Translations under genes and position numbers: made by a program
Assembly: GCF_902833905.1 (NCBI RefSeq)
Contig: NZ_CADFGP010000037.1
Coordinates: 1-64,000, forward strand
DNA length: 64,000 bases
Source of the DNA: Paraburkholderia tuberum STM678
Lineage (GTDB): Bacteria > Pseudomonadota > Gammaproteobacteria > Burkholderiales > Burkholderiaceae
Direction: 5' to 3'
Notes under the pieces: generated by a model
Database searches by the model: none
Told to the model about the DNA's origin: nothing
What the model saw: the letters and a program-made list of their open reading frames with translations, nothing else
Shown: in pieces, positions 25,188-33,128 of the stretch
How the letters are laid out: each line of letters opens with the position of its first letter
Position numbering within the stretch: the stretch's first letter is position 1

Positions 25188-25913
25188 TCAGTTGCGCGCG
25201 AAGTTGCGCTTGAAGGAGCGGCCGACGATCGTCTCCGCCCGGCCGAACACACGGTTCGAAACGCCCGTCATCGCGAGATAGAGCGCTCCGCCAACGACGA
25301 AGAACAGGAAGTACTGGTGTGTCGATCCCGCCGCGACCTGGCTGGCACGCAGCAATTCGACGAGACCGGTGACCGAGATCAGCGCCGAGTCCTTGAGGCT
25401 CAACTGCCACACATTGCCGATACCCGGCAGTGCGAATCGCAGCACCTGGGGAATAAGAATGCGGCGCGCCATGGTGAGCGTCGGCATGCCGATCGCGCGC
25501 GCAGCTTCGAGTTCGCCGCGCGAGACAGCTAGCACGGCGGCGCGATAGACCTCCGTCTGATACGCGCCGGAAATCATGCCCACCGCGAACGCGCCAATCA
25601 CGAACGGCGGCACGCCGATGAAGCCGTCGGCACCGAACCACTGCCCGATCGAGGACACCAGCGTCGAGCCGCCAAAGTAGAACAGGTAGATGACAAGCAG
25701 TTCCGGCACGCCGCGGAAGACGGTCGTGTAGAAGTCGCCGATCACGCGCACCGTGCGAAAGCGCGAGAGCTTTGCCGCTGCGACGAGCGCGCCGAATACC
25801 GCGCCGATCGCGAGCGCCGCAAGCGTCAGCACCACCGTCATGAACGCACCGAGCAGGAGCAGGCCGCCCCAGCCATCGGTCCCGAAGCCGAGCATTTCGA
25901 AAAGAGCCATCAA
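25188..25913 (-). CDS. amino acid-type ABC permease (HisQ-like)
   Basis: A 241-residue permease with about five membrane helices and the EAA loop (LEAARAIGMPTLTMARRIL). It follows the binding protein by 91 bp and precedes the second permease by 18 bp in the same operon. The HisQ/OccQ/NocQ group is the closest match by eye. Confidence 0.9.
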   Translation of the reverse strand: MMALFEMLGFGTDGWGGLLLLGAFMTVVLTLAALAIGAVFGALVAAAKLSRFRTVRVIGDFYTTVFRGVPELLVIYLFYFGGSTLVSSIGQWFGADGFIGVPPFVIGAFAVGMISGAYQTEVYRAAVLAVSRGELEAARAIGMPTLTMARRILIPQVLRFALPGIGNVWQLSLKDSALISVTGLVELLRASQVAAGSTHQYFLFFVVGGALYLAMTGVSNRVFGRAETIVGRSFKRNFARN

Positions 25914-26004
25914 GCCACCTCACCAAGCCTGCGAAACAAGCCGCGCGGCATCAGCCTTTCGAGCCGGATCAGGCCGAAGCGCGCGGTCACGTTGTGAGCG
26001 ACGC

Positions 26005-26865
26005 TCAGGGCGTCACGTCGGTCTTGAACCACTTCTCCGAAAGCTTCTTCACAGTCCCGTCGGTAATCGCCGACGTTATCGCCGCGTCGAACTTCGTCTT
26101 CAGGTCCGCGTCCTGCTTGCGGAACGCGAGGCCTTCGCCCGGCCCCCAGATCAGGCCGCCGATCTTCGGGCCGGCCGTCACCGTCGGCATCGCTTCCTTC
26201 TTGTCGGCATTTGCGGCGTAGTACGTCACATCGTCGAACGACGCGTCGATGCGGCCATTGGACAGATCGAGATCGCGTTCCGGCGAGGTCTTGTAGACGC
26301 GGATCGACGCGACATCCTTGAAGTTCTCGTTGATGAAGCGCGTATAGACCGTGCCCGACTGAATGCCGATGGTCTTGCCCTTGAGCGCCGTGCGCAGCGC
26401 CTGGACGGCGGGCGCGTTCGACTTGGCGTCGGTGTCGAGCTTCAGCGACGCCGGCGTGTCGGTTGCCTTCGGCAGGATCTTCGTGTCGGTGACCGCGAAG
26501 GTCGCCGGCGTGGACGCATACGGCTTCGAGAAGGCAATGATCTTCTCGCGCTCTGGCGTGATCGAGATCGCATCCATCAGAACATCGAACTTTCCGGCTT
26601 GCAAGCCGGGAATCATGCCGTCCCAGTCCTGCGCCACCAGATTGCACTTGAGTTGCGCCCGCGCGCACAGGTTAGCGGCGAGTTCGGGTTCGAAGCCGCC
26701 CAGCTTGCCGCCCGGCAGCGTCATGTTCCAGGGCGCGTAGCCGCCTTCGAGGGCGATCGTCACTGTCGTCCAGTCCTTCGCCTCGGCGGTGTTGCCCGCA
26801 AGCGCTGCTGCTCCAAATGCGGCACCGATCAAACTCTTGACCAACCATCTGCACTTCGCCTGCAT
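26005..26865 (-). CDS. ABC substrate-binding protein, opine/basic amino acid type
   Basis: A 286-residue periplasmic protein. The start at 26865 has AAGGAG upstream and gives a clean signal peptide (about 28 residues, ending AEA). The family 3 solute-binding fold is shown by IALEGGYAPWN, GGFEPELAANLC, QDWDGMIPGLQAGKFDVLMD and GIQSGTVYTRF. The opening motif resembles opine binding proteins such as NocT and OccT, but betaine-like amino acids would also fit. It is the first gene of the importer/lyase operon, about 60 bp downstream of a HutC-type palindrome. Confidence 0.9.
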   Translation of the reverse strand: MQAKCRWLVKSLIGAAFGAAALAGNTAEAKDWTTVTIALEGGYAPWNMTLPGGKLGGFEPELAANLCARAQLKCNLVAQDWDGMIPGLQAGKFDVLMDAISITPEREKIIAFSKPYASTPATFAVTDTKILPKATDTPASLKLDTDAKSNAPAVQALRTALKGKTIGIQSGTVYTRFINENFKDVASIRVYKTSPERDLDLSNGRIDASFDDVTYYAANADKKEAMPTVTAGPKIGGLIWGPGEGLAFRKQDADLKTKFDAAITSAITDGTVKKLSEKWFKTDVTP

Positions 26866-26924
26866 GTCCACACTCCTTGGATTGCCGAAAACTTCATTAC
26901 GGTAGCGCGCCAATCGCGGTTTCG

Positions 26925-26940
26925 TCTTGTCTAGACAAGA
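26925..26940. promoter_or_regulatory. 16-bp palindrome, candidate HutC/GntR operator
   Basis: TCTTGTCTAGACAAGA is a perfect palindrome containing GTCTAGAC, which fits the GntR/HutC consensus GTnTAnAC. It lies 60-75 bp ahead of the binding-protein start, where a repressor site for the operon is expected. Confidence 0.7.
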
Positions 26941-27039
26941 TGCGGGAAGTCGAATTTTGGCGCAAGCGCAATTTCTGAAAATGTCGCCGATTCAGGGTAT
27001 CCACCAGGTCAGGGGCTCGGATCTGGCGCTTTACCCCGC

Positions 27040-27340
27040 CTGGCGGCGAACGCACAGTGGCAGTCACGGGTAAATCGCATCAGCGACGATGCCGATGCAG
27101 TTCGTCGCTGGGCGATAGCCGGGGAAGGCCTTGTCTACAAGTCGCGACTGGACCTCATCGACGATCTGAAGGCAGGTCGACTGGTGGAGTTGTTTCCGCC
27201 GGCGTATTGGAGCCTTCGCCGCTGCACTTGATTTGTGCTCACCGTGCGCAACTGACACCGACGATCAGCGCGTTGAATGCCTTCCTGCGCGAGCGCTGCT
27301 CTGCATTGCTGGCCAGCTACCTCTCGGGAGGCTCCCGATC
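27040..27340 (+). pseudogene. LysR-family regulator, C-terminal remnant (frameshifted)
   Basis: One frame reads RISDDADAVRRWAIAGEGLV and DLIDDLKAGRLVELFPP. The next frame continues PLHLICAHRAQLTPTISALN, the end of a LysR effector domain. The DNA-binding half is absent and one frameshift lies near 27210. Confidence 0.65.
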
Positions 27341-27399
27341 TGCGTAACGAAGTTCGCCCTTTCCTGATCGTCTCAATGAGTCGACCGAAGGCTCAGGCG

Positions 27400-27600
27400 C
27401 TAGCTCAGTGTCTTGAACTGGATACCCGGCCAGGTGAGTTTTGGCAGCCTGCTTTCCAGGCAGGTGCGGAGTTCCTGCACCTGCGCCGCTTGGTCGGAAT
27501 CTTCCGGTCTGGTGAGGTAATACGCGTCACCACTTCCAACGGCGGTTTTAAACGGCAGCACGAGTTGCCGCTCGTCGATCGCGTCCTGTCGACCAGCTGC
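27400..27600 (-). pseudogene. second LysR-family regulator tail
   Basis: The minus-strand frame IDERQLVLPFKTAVGSGDAY, then YLTRPEDS, resembles the C-terminal effector domain of GcvA-type LysR proteins. Only about 55 residues remain, in the opposite direction to the preceding LysR relic. Confidence 0.5.
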
Positions 27601-27614
27601 ATCTCGCCGACGAC

Positions 27615-27765
27615 GTTGCACCCGAGGTCCGCGCGAACGTCGCGGTCATTACGACGCTCTCCGCACAGATCGCCATCGTGGAAAAGCGTCTTCGAAAAAA
27701 CGTCGCACACACGCGGACTGCGCCCTCTTTACTCCAGTACCCGGCAATTGATGGAGCACGCTTAA
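27615..27765 (+). pseudogene. possible IS110-family transposase fragment
   Basis: The frame VRANVAVITTLSAQIAIVEK and following residues resembles the coiled linker before the C-terminal domain of IS110 transposases. It is only about 50 residues long, so the call is tentative. Confidence 0.35.
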
Positions 27766-27888
27766 TTCGTACCCTTTGTCTTATAACAGTTTCACGAATT
27801 GATTGAATTAAATGTCATTTCACTTATCCTGTTTCCATAGTCGCGCGATGGTCCAAACCAGCAGTCCTCTCGTCGGAGGTCACGGCCA

Positions 27889-28488
27889 ATGAGTCCCGTC
27901 GTCGTCACCCTGCTCGTGCTGCTGGGCGTCGGGCTACTGCTCGCGCTCCGCCTCATGGGCATCTACAACGGGCTAGTGGTCGCCCGGAACCGCTTCGCGA
28001 ACGCCTTCGCCCAAATCGACGTGCAGCTCAAACGCCGCTACGAGCTGATTCCGAACTTAGTCGAAGCGGTCAAGGGCTACATGGGTCACGAAAGGGAGAC
28101 GCTCGACGCCGTCATCAAGGCCCGCAACAGCGCGATGGCAGCCGAGCAGAAAGTCGCCGCCAACCCCAGCGACCCGGCGGCCATCAAAGGGTTTAACGAG
28201 GCCGAGGCCCAGCTCGGCGGCATTCTGGGCCGGCTCTTTGCGCTATCCGAAGCGTACCCGGACCTCAAGGCCAACCAGAACATGCTCGCCCTGCAGGAGG
28301 AACTGAGCTCGACCGAGAACAAGATCGGCTTCGCCAGGCAAGCCTTCAACGACGCCGCCACCGACTACAACAACCAGCGCGAAGTCTTCCCAGCCGTCAT
28401 GGTGGCCGGCATGTTTGGTTTCAAGGAAGCGTCACTGCTCGAAACCACAGAGGCCGAGCGCGCAGCGCCCAAGGTGTCGTTCCGGTAA
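27889..28488 (+). CDS. lemA: LemA family protein
   Basis: A 199-residue membrane-anchored protein: one N-terminal helix (residues 4-24), then the LemA helical domain with YNGLVVARNRFANAFAQIDV, LKRRYELIPNLVEAVKGYM and the C-terminal YNNQREVFPAVMVAGMFGF. It starts after a clear GGAGG site. LemA proteins commonly precede an M48/HtpX-type protease, as here (51 bp gap), but their biochemical role is not defined. It is intact although its partner is truncated. Confidence 0.92.
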   Translation: MSPVVVTLLVLLGVGLLLALRLMGIYNGLVVARNRFANAFAQIDVQLKRRYELIPNLVEAVKGYMGHERETLDAVIKARNSAMAAEQKVAANPSDPAAIKGFNEAEAQLGGILGRLFALSEAYPDLKANQNMLALQEELSSTENKIGFARQAFNDAATDYNNQREVFPAVMVAGMFGFKEASLLETTEAERAAPKVSFR

Positions 28489-28539
28489 CCGGAACCGCCA
28501 CGGCTCCGTGCGCTTCACGCTCTCAAAACCGCGCCGGCC

Positions 28540-29298
28540 ATGGCCACCAATTTCTTTCAGCAGCAGGATTCGGCACGGCGCAAGACCTTCCAGCTGGTGG
28601 TCTATTTCGTCCTCGCGATCCTGATTCTGATCGCCCTCGTGTACGGTCTGTTGGTGGCGCTCAGCATGTATGGCGCTCACGAGCCAGTGTCCTGGTGGCA
28701 ACCTGACATGCTCCTGCTCGCGGCGCCGGCGGTGGGCATCCTGGTCGGCGGTGCCAGCGCGCTCAAGGTGGCCCAGCTCGCTTCTGGCGGGCAGGCCGTC
28801 GCCTTGATGTTGGCGGTAAGGAGGGTGCCCGGCACGACCACCGACGCGCGGCAGAAGCGGCTGCTCAACGTCGTCGAGGAGATGGCCCTCGCTGCGGGAG
28901 TGCCGGTGCCCCCCGTATATGTTCTGCCGGAGACCGGCATCAATGCCTTCGCGGCCGGCTACGCCCCGGGCGATGCTGTGGTCGCCGTCTCCCAGGGCTG
29001 CCTCGACTACTTGACCCGTGACGAGCTGCAGGGCGTGGTGGCGCACGAGTTCAGCCATATCCTCAACGGCGACATGCGGCTCAACATCCGGCTGATCGGC
29101 CTGATCTTTGGGATCATGGCGTTGTCCATCATCGGCCGCAGCCCCAGTTCCTGCCGCAGCGTCAGACGCGTCCATTGCACAGCTCGCCGCAAAAACTGGC
29201 GGGTTCCGGCCGGCCTTCCCACGCCAACAGCGCGGGATCGAAGAACCGGGGGTTACACCCCCTGCTCCGGTTTTCTGATCGCGGATGACCCTGCCTGA
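28540..29298 (+). pseudogene. M48 (HtpX-like) membrane protease, C-terminally truncated
   Basis: There are two N-terminal membrane helices (about residues 20-44 and 58-75), then the zinc motif VVAHEFSHILNGD (HExxH). Homology stops after FGIMALSIIGR (about 29142), and the remaining 50 residues are unrelated, Arg-rich sequence that runs into the end of the mechanosensitive channel gene on the other strand. The third zinc ligand and the C-terminal half (relatives about 640 residues) are missing, so it cannot be active. The deletion fused it to its neighbour. Confidence 0.8.
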
Positions 29299-30170
29299 CC
29301 GGCGGCTGCGCCGGTGACCGACGCGGCCGTCGCGCTCGGCACGATGTGCAATTCACGGGTGCGCAACGGCAGCGAACATTGCGCGTCGGTCAATGTTTGA
29401 CGCACCCGGCGCGCGAGTTCCCAGCGCATGGTCCAGAACATGTCCGTGTTCGACCAGACGCGGATATTCAGCACCGCGGTGCTGTCGTCGAAGCGGATGA
29501 CCATCACCTGCGGCGCGGGATCGCGGAGCGCACGCGGGTCGGCGGCGGCGAGCGTGCGCAGCGCCTCAAGCGCGCGATCCACATCGTCACCGATCGAGAT
29601 CTCCACTTCGAGATCGAGCCGGCGCATCGGATTACGGCTGAAGTTGCGGATCGAATTGCTCCACAACGCGCTGTTCGGCACGTATTCGCAGATGCCGTCG
29701 GGTTTGGTGAGACGCGTCGTGAACAGATTGACTTCGTCGACCGTGCCCGCGACACTGCCGGCTCCGCCCTCGATATAGTCGCCGACCTTGAACGGCCGCA
29801 ACACTAGCAGCATGATGCCGGCCGCGATATTCTGCATCGTGCCTTGCAGCGCGAGACCGACCGCAAGACCGGCTGCGCCAAGCACGGCAATGATGCTGGC
29901 CGTCTGGATGCCTAACTGCGACAGCGCACCGACGATCGCGACAATGCGAATGCCCCACAGGCCGATGTCGCAGAGGATCGGTCGCAGCGTGGCGTCCATG
30001 CGTGATTGACGCGCAAGAAGCCGGCTCAGCGACATCGAAGCGCGGCGCGCGACCCACCATCCGATCACCAGTATGCCCGCAGCGGCGCCCAGATGAATCG
30101 AGAACGCGGTGAGCATATCCAGCAGGAAGGCCCATCCGCCCGGACTGATTTCGACGAGAAGATTCTCCAT
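29253..30170 (-). CDS. MscS-family mechanosensitive ion channel
   Basis: A 305-residue small-conductance channel. There are three N-terminal helices. The pore-lining TM3 is Gly/Ala rich (IIAVLGAAGLAVGLALQGTM, ending near QNIAAG), followed by the beta domain (LRPFKVGDYIEGG, GTVDEVNLFTTRL) and the alpha/beta C-terminus. It releases solutes on osmotic downshift. Its final 15 codons overlap the tail of the truncated protease frame on the opposite strand, so the deletion boundary lies just beyond or within its 3' end. Confidence 0.92.
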   Translation of the reverse strand: MENLLVEISPGGWAFLLDMLTAFSIHLGAAAGILVIGWWVARRASMSLSRLLARQSRMDATLRPILCDIGLWGIRIVAIVGALSQLGIQTASIIAVLGAAGLAVGLALQGTMQNIAAGIMLLVLRPFKVGDYIEGGAGSVAGTVDEVNLFTTRLTKPDGICEYVPNSALWSNSIRNFSRNPMRRLDLEVEISIGDDVDRALEALRTLAAADPRALRDPAPQVMVIRFDDSTAVLNIRVWSNTDMFWTMRWELARRVRQTLTDAQCSLPLRTRELHIVPSATAASVTGAAAGQAGSSAIRKPEQGV

Positions 30171-30545
30171 GTGTCTTGACGATCCCTATATTGGACAGCG
30201 GGTAGATTGCCGCGCGCGAGCATCGACGGTATACGTGGACGAACTCGACTGGCTTCCGGGAATTTAACCAGATAACTTCCGTTTTGGACATTATCAGCGG
30301 TTAAAGCTGCGTGTTTTTTCTGAGCTGTTATCCAGATCGCTTCTGTCGTAACGGCAGCCGCCCGAGCTAGCGGCTGCCCGCCCCGAGTTCCGTGAACGGC
30401 CCCGCCGGCGTGACTTCGAGGAGACGGAAACGATGTCCTCACGCCCCGTTCGACCTTCTCTGCAGGCGTTTCGATAACCACTCAAGATACCCACAGAAGC
30501 TGGGCACAAGCCTGTGGAAAACAGGCTCATGACTCGCTCAACTCA
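30171..30545. other. 375-bp gap with an inverted repeat
   Basis: No convincing gene. It holds the upstream region of the MscS gene and a 9-bp inverted repeat (GGCAGCCGC, 8-base loop, GCGGCTGCC) at 30353-30378 without a T-run. Confidence 0.5.
30353..30378. repeat. 9-bp inverted repeat
   Basis: GGCAGCCGC / GCGGCTGCC around CCGAGCTA; it could form a hairpin in RNA of either strand. No associated gene end is evident. Confidence 0.6.
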
Positions 30546-30932
30546 TTGAGCGCATTGGTTTTCACTCACATGCTTCCGATAGGTCGGCTGCGTCGCGGCC
30601 ACACGCGTGTCGGACGAGCCGCCGTCGCCGCGGCGGCGCTCTCGCTCACCTTCATCGTGCGCGGCGCGCTGCACGTACCGATTGAAGGATCGGTCGCGCT
30701 CTTTCTCGCTGGCGCGGCGCTGCACCTGTTCGCCACCACTTCGATGGGCATTTTCATGGCCACGCTCGCGCGCAGCATGCCGCAGTTCGTGCAGAACGTC
30801 ATGCTCGCCGCGCCCACCACGCATTTCGTCGAGCTCGGCCAGGCCATACTCTTTCGTGGCGCGGGCATCGCCGTGGTCTGGCAACCCTTCCGGTGGCTCG
30901 CGGCGATAAGAGGTCACGCAGCGCATGAATGA
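30546..30932 (+). pseudogene. ABC-2 type permease (YhhJ-like), C-terminal relic with internal deletion
   Basis: Sequence GALHVPIEGSVALFLAGAAL, SMGIFMATLARSMPQF and APTTHFVELGQAILFRGAG matches the last third of YhhJ-type ABC-2 permeases. Relatives carry about 30 extra residues, including a membrane helix, between MPQF and VQNVML. In them the missing stretch begins and ends with a similar MPQ motif, so deletion between short repeats is likely. The N-terminal two thirds is also missing. Confidence 0.65.
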
Positions 30933-31176
30933 GCGCCTGCTACGCCGCGCCGAGGTCGAGCAGCGTATCGGCCTGACCGGATCGACGATCTATCTGAAGA
31001 TCGCGCAAGGCAAGTTCCCCAAACCCATCAAGGTCGGCGTGGCGGCGGTGCGCTGGCGTGAAAGCGAGGTCAATCAATGGATCGCAGGACATCCACCCGA
31101 CCCGCATCGCGCGGGTCTTTTTTTGCCTGCGCGCTGCGCTCGATCAGATCGCAATCACACTTCCGATGTTTGTTAA
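30925..31176 (+). CDS. AlpA-family phage/island regulator
   Basis: A small MerR-like helix-turn-helix protein: RLLRRAEVEQRIGLTGSTIY, then FPKPIKVGVAAVRWRESEVN. AlpA proteins activate excision or cargo genes on phage-like islands. The domain ends near residue 62. The last 20 residues are translated through a perfect terminator hairpin (31099-31124), so the natural stop was probably lost and the frame extended. It overlaps the permease relic by 8 bp. Confidence 0.75.
   Translation: MNERLLRRAEVEQRIGLTGSTIYLKIAQGKFPKPIKVGVAAVRWRESEVNQWIAGHPPDPHRAGLFLPARCARSDRNHTSDVC
31099..31124 (+). terminator. Rho-independent terminator
   Basis: GACCCGC, a 5-base loop and GCGGGTC, followed directly by seven T. 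It lies inside the 3' end of the AlpA reading frame and would end transcription ahead of the Hcp gene. Confidence 0.85.
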
Positions 31177-31325
31177 ATCACGTCAAAGTATTGGCAGTGC
31201 ATAGCATCCCCGTTGCAAATGCTTGCGTATCTGGGTAAAAGATTGTCCGTTCGTAGTGCATACCTTATTAAAAATGAGGTCGTAACCATGCAGCGCTCAT
31301 TTGACCATTCAAGGAAAAATTCAAG

Positions 31326-31811
31326 ATGCCAATTCCTGCCCATATGTGGCTGAAAGATGATGGCGGCGCAGACATCAAAGGCTCGTCAACCGTTCAGGAT
31401 CGCGAGGGAAGTATTGAAATTATCGGCTTCAGCCACGGCGTGAATCTGCCGGTTGATGCGGCTAACGGCAAGATCACCGGCGCGCGTGCGCACTCGCCGA
31501 TTGCGTTCGAAAAGGAGTTCGATGCGGCGACGCCTTATCTTTACAAGGCCGTGGCGAAGGGGCAAACGCTGCAGTCCGCCGAGATCAAGTGGTATCGCAT
31601 CAACGATGCAGGCAAAGAGGAAGTCTATTTCATGATGACGATCGAAGGTGTGAAAGTGTGTGGCATCAACCCCGGCATGGCTAATACCAGGCTGGCGCAG
31701 GCATCCGCACTCAATCACGTTGAAGCGGTCTCCATGATGTACGACCGCATCACGTGGCATTACCTTGATGGCAATATCAAATACACCGATTCGTGGAATG
31801 AGCGCGGATAA
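31326..31811 (+). CDS. hcp: Hcp-family type VI secretion protein
   Basis: A 161-residue Hcp (DUF796) protein; hexameric rings of Hcp form the inner tube of the type VI secretion system and can carry effectors. Typical sequence: MWLKDDGGADIKGSS, IEIIGFSHGVNLPVD, EKEFDAATPYLYKAVAKGQT and a C-terminal DRITWHYLDGNIKYTDSW. No other structural T6SS gene is in the window, so this is an orphan Hcp serving a distant apparatus. It is followed after 12 bp by a DUF2778 effector candidate, a common Hcp-effector arrangement. Confidence 0.92.
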   Translation: MPIPAHMWLKDDGGADIKGSSTVQDREGSIEIIGFSHGVNLPVDAANGKITGARAHSPIAFEKEFDAATPYLYKAVAKGQTLQSAEIKWYRINDAGKEEVYFMMTIEGVKVCGINPGMANTRLAQASALNHVEAVSMMYDRITWHYLDGNIKYTDSWNERG

Positions 31812-31823
31812 GGGGGCGTGACA

Positions 31824-32342
31824 ATGGCCTATCAGGGTAAGTTTTTGGTGAACAACGAGCAGTTTTCACCGCTCACAATTTTCGGTGTCGGCACGTTCGA
31901 CGCGTATTCTGGAAACGGTCAATACCGCAATCGCGGTGGCTGCACGGCTGTGCCAAGTAACGGTCCAATCCCTACCGGAAAATACTGGATCGTAGACCGG
32001 CCCACTGGCGGTATCGGGTCTCAAGCTTGGGCTTCGATCAAGGACACAGTTAATTCAGCGATTGGGAGTGCGGTACATCATCGCGAATGGTTCGCACTGT
32101 ATCGGGATGATGGACTTATTGACGACGTGACATGGATTGATGGTGTCAAGCGCGGACAATTCCGGTTGCATCCGGCAGGTGGCGAAGGTATTTCACTCGG
32201 CTGTATTACGCTTCCGAGCCGCACGGATTTTCTGAGAATCCGTAACGCGCTGCTGCACACCATGACCATTCCTGCCGGCAATTCGGGGCTTCGCGCCTAC
32301 GGAACAATTGAGGTCATCACGTATGGCAACACTTGTCCGTAG
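31824..32342 (+). CDS. DUF2778 (Tlde1-like) type VI effector candidate
   Basis: A 172-residue protein with the DUF2778 core: FSPLTIFGVGTFDAYSGNG, GPIPTGKYWIVDRPTGG and the L,D-transpeptidase-like active site H116...S124-x-G-C127 (RLHPAGGEGISLGC). Tlde1 effectors delivered by T6SS cleave or exchange peptidoglycan stem peptides in the periplasm of rivals. ATG at 31824 is chosen over GTG at 31818 because AGGGGG (31811-31816) is then spaced 7 bases. There is no signal peptide, as expected for a T6SS cargo. The stop overlaps the next gene by 20 bp, so production with the small membrane protein is coupled. Confidence 0.82.
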   Translation: MAYQGKFLVNNEQFSPLTIFGVGTFDAYSGNGQYRNRGGCTAVPSNGPIPTGKYWIVDRPTGGIGSQAWASIKDTVNSAIGSAVHHREWFALYRDDGLIDDVTWIDGVKRGQFRLHPAGGEGISLGCITLPSRTDFLRIRNALLHTMTIPAGNSGLRAYGTIEVITYGNTCP

Positions 32343-32589
32343 GCTGTTCAAGGTGGCGCTATTTGTCGGCCTGTTCTGCCTTTCCGTGCCCTACGTCCAC
32401 ACATACCCTATACCGATGCCGGAAAGGCAGGCGCTTGCGTGGTTACACGCTGCAAATCGGCTTGGCATTCGCGACCCGGATGATTTATACATCCCGGTCA
32501 TGCTGCTGGCTGATCTGCTTGTGGCGACGCTTGCCTATGTGGTGATCATGAGGCTATGGCGGCGCTATCGCGGCAAAAAGCCACATTGA
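32323..32589 (+). CDS. small membrane protein, likely immunity protein 1
   Basis: An 88-residue protein beginning MATLVRRLFK inside the end of the effector gene. There are two hydrophobic segments (about residues 10-25 and 59-75) flanking a hydrophilic 33-residue loop, and a basic C-terminus (LWRRYRGKK). If the loop faces the periplasm it could neutralise the effector there. It is a close paralog of the next gene. The family is not one I recognise by name; immunity is inferred from position, coupling and topology. Confidence 0.7.
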   Translation: MATLVRRLFKVALFVGLFCLSVPYVHTYPIPMPERQALAWLHAANRLGIRDPDDLYIPVMLLADLLVATLAYVVIMRLWRRYRGKKPH

Positions 32590-32599
32590 GAAATAGCGA

Positions 32600-32860
32600 G
32601 TGACGGCCGCGCTTGTCCGTAGGCTTTTCAAGGTCGCGCTCTTTATCGGCCTATTCCTTCTATCCGCGCGCTACATTGGCCGGAATGGGCCGATGCCAGA
32701 GAGTGAGGCGCTTAGGTGGTTGAGCATCGCCAACGGCCTTGGCCTGCATGAAGCCGATGATGTTTATGTCCCGGTGATGCTGACGGTTTGGTTGGTCGTC
32801 GCTGTAGTGGCTTATATCGCAATCATGAGGCTATGGCGGCGCTATCAACGCAAAAACTAA
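32600..32860 (+). CDS. small membrane protein, likely immunity protein 2 (paralog)
   Basis: An 86-residue protein starting at GTG 32600. It shares LVRRLFKVALF at the N-terminus, an MPE...AL.WL...ANGLG loop and IMRLWRRY at the C-terminus with the preceding gene, and has the same two-helix topology. The DNA around both starts is nearly identical (CTTGTCCGTAGGCT), so this is a tandem duplication that has since diverged in the loop. A second immunity gene for the same or a related effector is the simplest reading. Confidence 0.65.
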   Translation: MTAALVRRLFKVALFIGLFLLSARYIGRNGPMPESEALRWLSIANGLGLHEADDVYVPVMLTVWLVVAVVAYIAIMRLWRRYQRKN

Positions 32861-33009
32861 CAGGGTCGATGAGCAGCGATCGGGCCGAATTCATTCCTGC
32901 GCGGTCCCGTCCAGTCCGGCGCGTGATGATCGCGTTGCGGGGGTTAACTGGTGGGTCAGAAAGTGCGCGTTTGCTCAGAGCCAGGCGGGACAAGGCTTTG
33001 CACGGCGCG

Positions 33010-33117
33010 CGCGAATTTTGGTCTGGAAGGCGATCCCTTCGATGATCCCGGTGATATCCGCGATTCTGGTGGAACTCGTCCTGATCTCGCTCATCGTATC
33101 GACCAACGACGGTGCTC
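33010..33117 (-). pseudogene. methyl-accepting chemotaxis protein, signalling-tip scrap
   Basis: The minus strand encodes MSEIRTSSTRIADITGIIEG and IAFQTKI, the conserved hairpin-tip region of MCPs (relatives: [23 protein letters not shown]). Only about 35 codons survive between stop codons. It makes the forward 33018-33422 frame, with its apparent membrane helix, an antisense shadow. Confidence 0.6.
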
Positions 33118-33128
33118 AGCGCAATTTT

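Noticed and set aside
24615..25532. 305-codon forward frame across the permease genes
   Set aside because: Lies opposite two good ABC permeases; charged low-complexity sequence with no family likeness.
32323..32860. Toxin-antitoxin pair
   Set aside because: The two small genes are paralogs of each other rather than a toxin and an antitoxin, and their coupling is to the upstream effector.
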